This document shows positions 35,701 to 36,833 of a DNA stretch of 36,833 bases, in pieces. The position numbers were made by a program, and so were the translations under genes. The stretch is from an uncultured Pedobacter sp. Lineage in GTDB: Bacteria; Bacteroidota; Bacteroidia; Sphingobacteriales; Sphingobacteriaceae. The stretch covers positions 1-36,833 of the forward strand of contig CAMLDJ010000024.1 of assembly GCA_946478755.1 (NCBI GenBank), read 5' to 3'. The stretch's first letter is position 1. The number at the start of each line of letters is the position of its first letter. The notes beneath the pieces are model-generated. The model was not told the origin of the DNA. It saw nothing but the letters and a program-made list of their open reading frames with translations, and searched no databases.

Positions 35701-36833
35701 TGCCTCATTGGGTTTTCTGCCAATGGCCTTATCAGGAGGTGCAGGAGCCGAAGTACAGAAACCACTGGCCACGGTGGTTATAGGTGGCCTGCTCTCGGCA
35801 ACCTTACTCACGCTGTTTGTACTGCCCTGTTTATACATCCTGGCGGGCAACCGGAAAAATAAAATTCATGTAAATATGAAGCCTTTAACAATTTTTGTAA
35901 TTGTCTTTCTTGGAATCACTGGTTTTGGCGGAATGCAAACTTCAAAAGCACAAACAGCACCAATCCCTGTAAATGAAGCGATTGAACTGGCATTAAAGAA
36001 CAACCTGCAGCTCAAATCCTCCAGGCTGGTCATCGAACAGTCTAAAGCCCTGCAAAAAAGTGCTTTCGATCCAAACAAAACAGCATTCACCATTTCCCAG
36101 GATCCTACCGGCGGTGGCAGCAACGACAACTCCATTTCCATCTCCCAGAGTTTTGCCCTGCCCGGTTTTTATAGAAATCAAAAAAAGGTACTTAAAGAAC
36201 TGACCGGATTGGCAGAGCGTTCGGGGAATTACACACAAGCCGAAATCATCAGGGATACCAGGCTCGCCTACTACAATTACCTGTTTAGCATAAACACCCT
36301 GGACGTGCTGGCGCTGCAGGACAGCATTTATAAGCATTTCATTAAGAAATCGGAGTTAAGGTTTAAACTTGGGGAAACCTCAAACCTGGAGCTTATTACT
36401 GCTAAAAACAAATACCAGGAAGTACAGGCATTGAAACAGGCAGCCTCGGCAGAATTGGCTATAGAACTGCTGAACCTGCAACAACTGCTCAATGTAGACG
36501 AGACTGTTACTCCGGCAGAAAAAACACTGCCAGTACTGGTTTATGAGAACGACAGCACAGCCGGGACAAGCCACCCTTTACTGGGCTATTATCAGCAACA
36601 GGTTGCAATTGCCAAAGCGAAGGTAGAGCTGGAACGCGCTAAGGCTATGCCAGAGCTGACATTAGGTTATGCACAACAGTTTGTGATCAGATCCTTTAAT
36701 CCTGCTCATTTGAACCGCGACTATACACCCGGCACCAGGATCGCAGGCGTACAGATTGGAGTTGCCGTTCCACTGTTTAACGGTGCAGGCCGTGCCCGCA
36801 TAAACAGTGAAAAAATAGCCACACAAATTGCGG
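32747..36833 (+). CDS. CusA/CzcA heavy-metal RND pump fused to a TolC-like channel (3' end outside window)
   Basis: The frame is open from ATG 32747 to the right edge (1362 codons). Residues 1-1043 are a full HME-type RND transporter, exporting monovalent or divalent metal ions by proton antiport. The N-terminal helix is followed by LPIDAVPDITNNQVQI; the helix 4 proton-relay segment reads DFGLIVDGAVIIVE; the second repeat shows SISAGVGFIALFGVAVLNGIML. At residue 1044 the frame enters, without a stop, MKPLTIFVIVFLGITGFGGMQ, which looks like a signal peptide, then an outer-membrane efflux (TolC/CusC-like) domain with NEAIELALKNNLQLKSSRL and helical repeats. Such pump-channel fusions are known in Bacteroidota. 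The adaptor subunit should lie downstream. Metal specificity cannot be fixed from the sequence. Confidence 0.93.
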   Translation, partial: MFNKIILFSIKNKPTIAIMTLVLIVWGIYSLTRLPIDAVPDITNNQVQIISQAPSLGAQEVEQFITAPIERAMANIPNVIEKRSISRSGIAVITIVFEDKTDIYWARQQVAAQLKEAESMIPDNLAEPVLAPITTGLGEIYQYVLHTKKGYEDKYTATDLRTLQDWVVKTQLAGTKGVAEVSGWGGYVKQYEIALDNEKLNANNVTISQIYAALQNNNENTGGSYIEQQSNAYTIRGIGQVRSLDDIEKIAVKNVGGVPVLIRDIGIVQYGAATRYGAVTRNGTGEVVAGITLMLKGENFNQVIENVKERIIQIQKTLPEGVVIEPFIDRTELVGRSISTVQKNLIEGALIVILVLLLLLGNWRAGLIVASVIPLSMLFAFAMMRLFGVSGNLMSLGAIDFGLIVDGAVIIVEAIIFRLTDSKLFRDTPKLNQEQMDEEVFKASSKIRASATFGEIIILIVYLPLLSLAGIEGKMFKPMAETVAFAIIGAFILSLTYVPMVSALFLSKSTAHKRNISNRIMDFLRRLYQPMLERALGYKKLVVAIAALCFLFSLWLFSNMGGEFLPQLDEGDLAVEIAMSQGTALTQVVETFGKAEKILKDKFPEIKQVVTRIGSAEIPTDPMPVERGDMMVAMLPKEEWTTAKTREELSAQIESALSVLPGVNVEVTQPMQMRFNELMTGIRQDVAIKIYGEDLEVLAWEASKVANLIEAVNGVTEPFVEQVTGLPQVVVTYDRDKIAQYGLAIGDINSILKTAFAGKVAGVVFEGEKRFDIVVRLQRDLRENISSIEDLYIPLPSGNKVPLNQVAKVELKEAPAQVSREDGKRRIYVGFNIKGRDVERTVADIRQILDTKLKLPPGYYITYGGQFQNLKEAKSRLSVAVPVAMLLILCLLYFTFRSLTQTILIFTAVPLSAIGGVLALLVRGMPFSISAGVGFIALFGVAVLNGIMLISCFNQLKEEGIADVHQRVMQATAVRLRPVIMTAAVASLGFLPMALSGGAGAEVQKPLATVVIGGLLSATLLTLFVLPCLYILAGNRKNKIHVNMKPLTIFVIVFLGITGFGGMQTSKAQTAPIPVNEAIELALKNNLQLKSSRLVIEQSKALQKSAFDPNKTAFTISQDPTGGGSNDNSISISQSFALPGFYRNQKKVLKELTGLAERSGNYTQAEIIRDTRLAYYNYLFSINTLDVLALQDSIYKHFIKKSELRFKLGETSNLELITAKNKYQEVQALKQAASAELAIELLNLQQLLNVDETVTPAEKTLPVLVYENDSTAGTSHPLLGYYQQQVAIAKAKVELERAKAMPELTLGYAQQFVIRSFNPAHLNRDYTPGTRIAGVQIGVAVPLFNGAGRARINSEKIATQIA

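Overview
The window looks like a chromosomal segment of a Bacteroidota bacterium, most likely of the Sphingobacteriaceae (Pedobacter or Mucilaginibacter type). The evidence is a SusC/SusD pair with an ECF sigma factor and FecR regulator, a LytS/LytTR two-component pair, a Bacteroidota-type promoter (TTTG-N20-TAnnTTTG) before a tRNA, an Hc1-like histone protein, DUF6496 and KTSC small proteins, and an HME-RND pump fused to its outer-membrane channel. Genus is inference from gene content only.

Layout. 1-2358: start of a secreted adhesin-like protein (DUF11 and Calx-beta domains), cut by the window edge. 2359-7220: AT-rich gap, cold-shock protein, tandem GNAT acetyltransferase, a 116-bp dyad element, LytTR regulator with its sensor kinase, and a NeuD/PglD-type acyltransferase. 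7221-9642: accessory stretch with a non-coding gap, a small membrane protein and an AbiEi/AbiEii (type IV) toxin-antitoxin operon with a long inverted repeat at its promoter; the toxin has lost one Asp of its DxD motif. 9666-17124: tRNA-Arg(TCT), an exonuclease/GIY-YIG repair nuclease, OsmC, several small proteins, DinB, a histone H1-like protein, a divergent RpoD-like sigma factor and an Lrp regulator.

17211-30405 is one nutrient-acquisition locus, all on the minus strand. Two Tat-exported Gfo/Idh/MocA oxidoreductases flank a 1140-residue protein with HEAT-like repeats and two DUF1080 (3-keto-disaccharide hydrolase) domains. Downstream, beyond a 23-bp perfect hairpin, come ECF sigma, FecR, an STN-bearing SusC and SusD. 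No classical glycoside hydrolase is visible, so I infer a glycan or glycoside system based on oxidation to a 3-keto sugar followed by cleavage, with import by SusCD and trans-envelope induction.

30640-36833: the CbpA/CbpM chaperone pair, a second dyad element, a DUF6660-like protein, and a CusA/CzcA-type pump continuing in frame into a TolC-like channel, cut by the right edge.

The most unusual signal is the pair of intergenic dyad elements (4342-4457 and about 31952-32073). Each is about 120 bp, folds without gaps about one centre, and is built of 11-nt units carrying TTACT or similar. Primary sequences differ but architecture is the same; I do not recognise the family.
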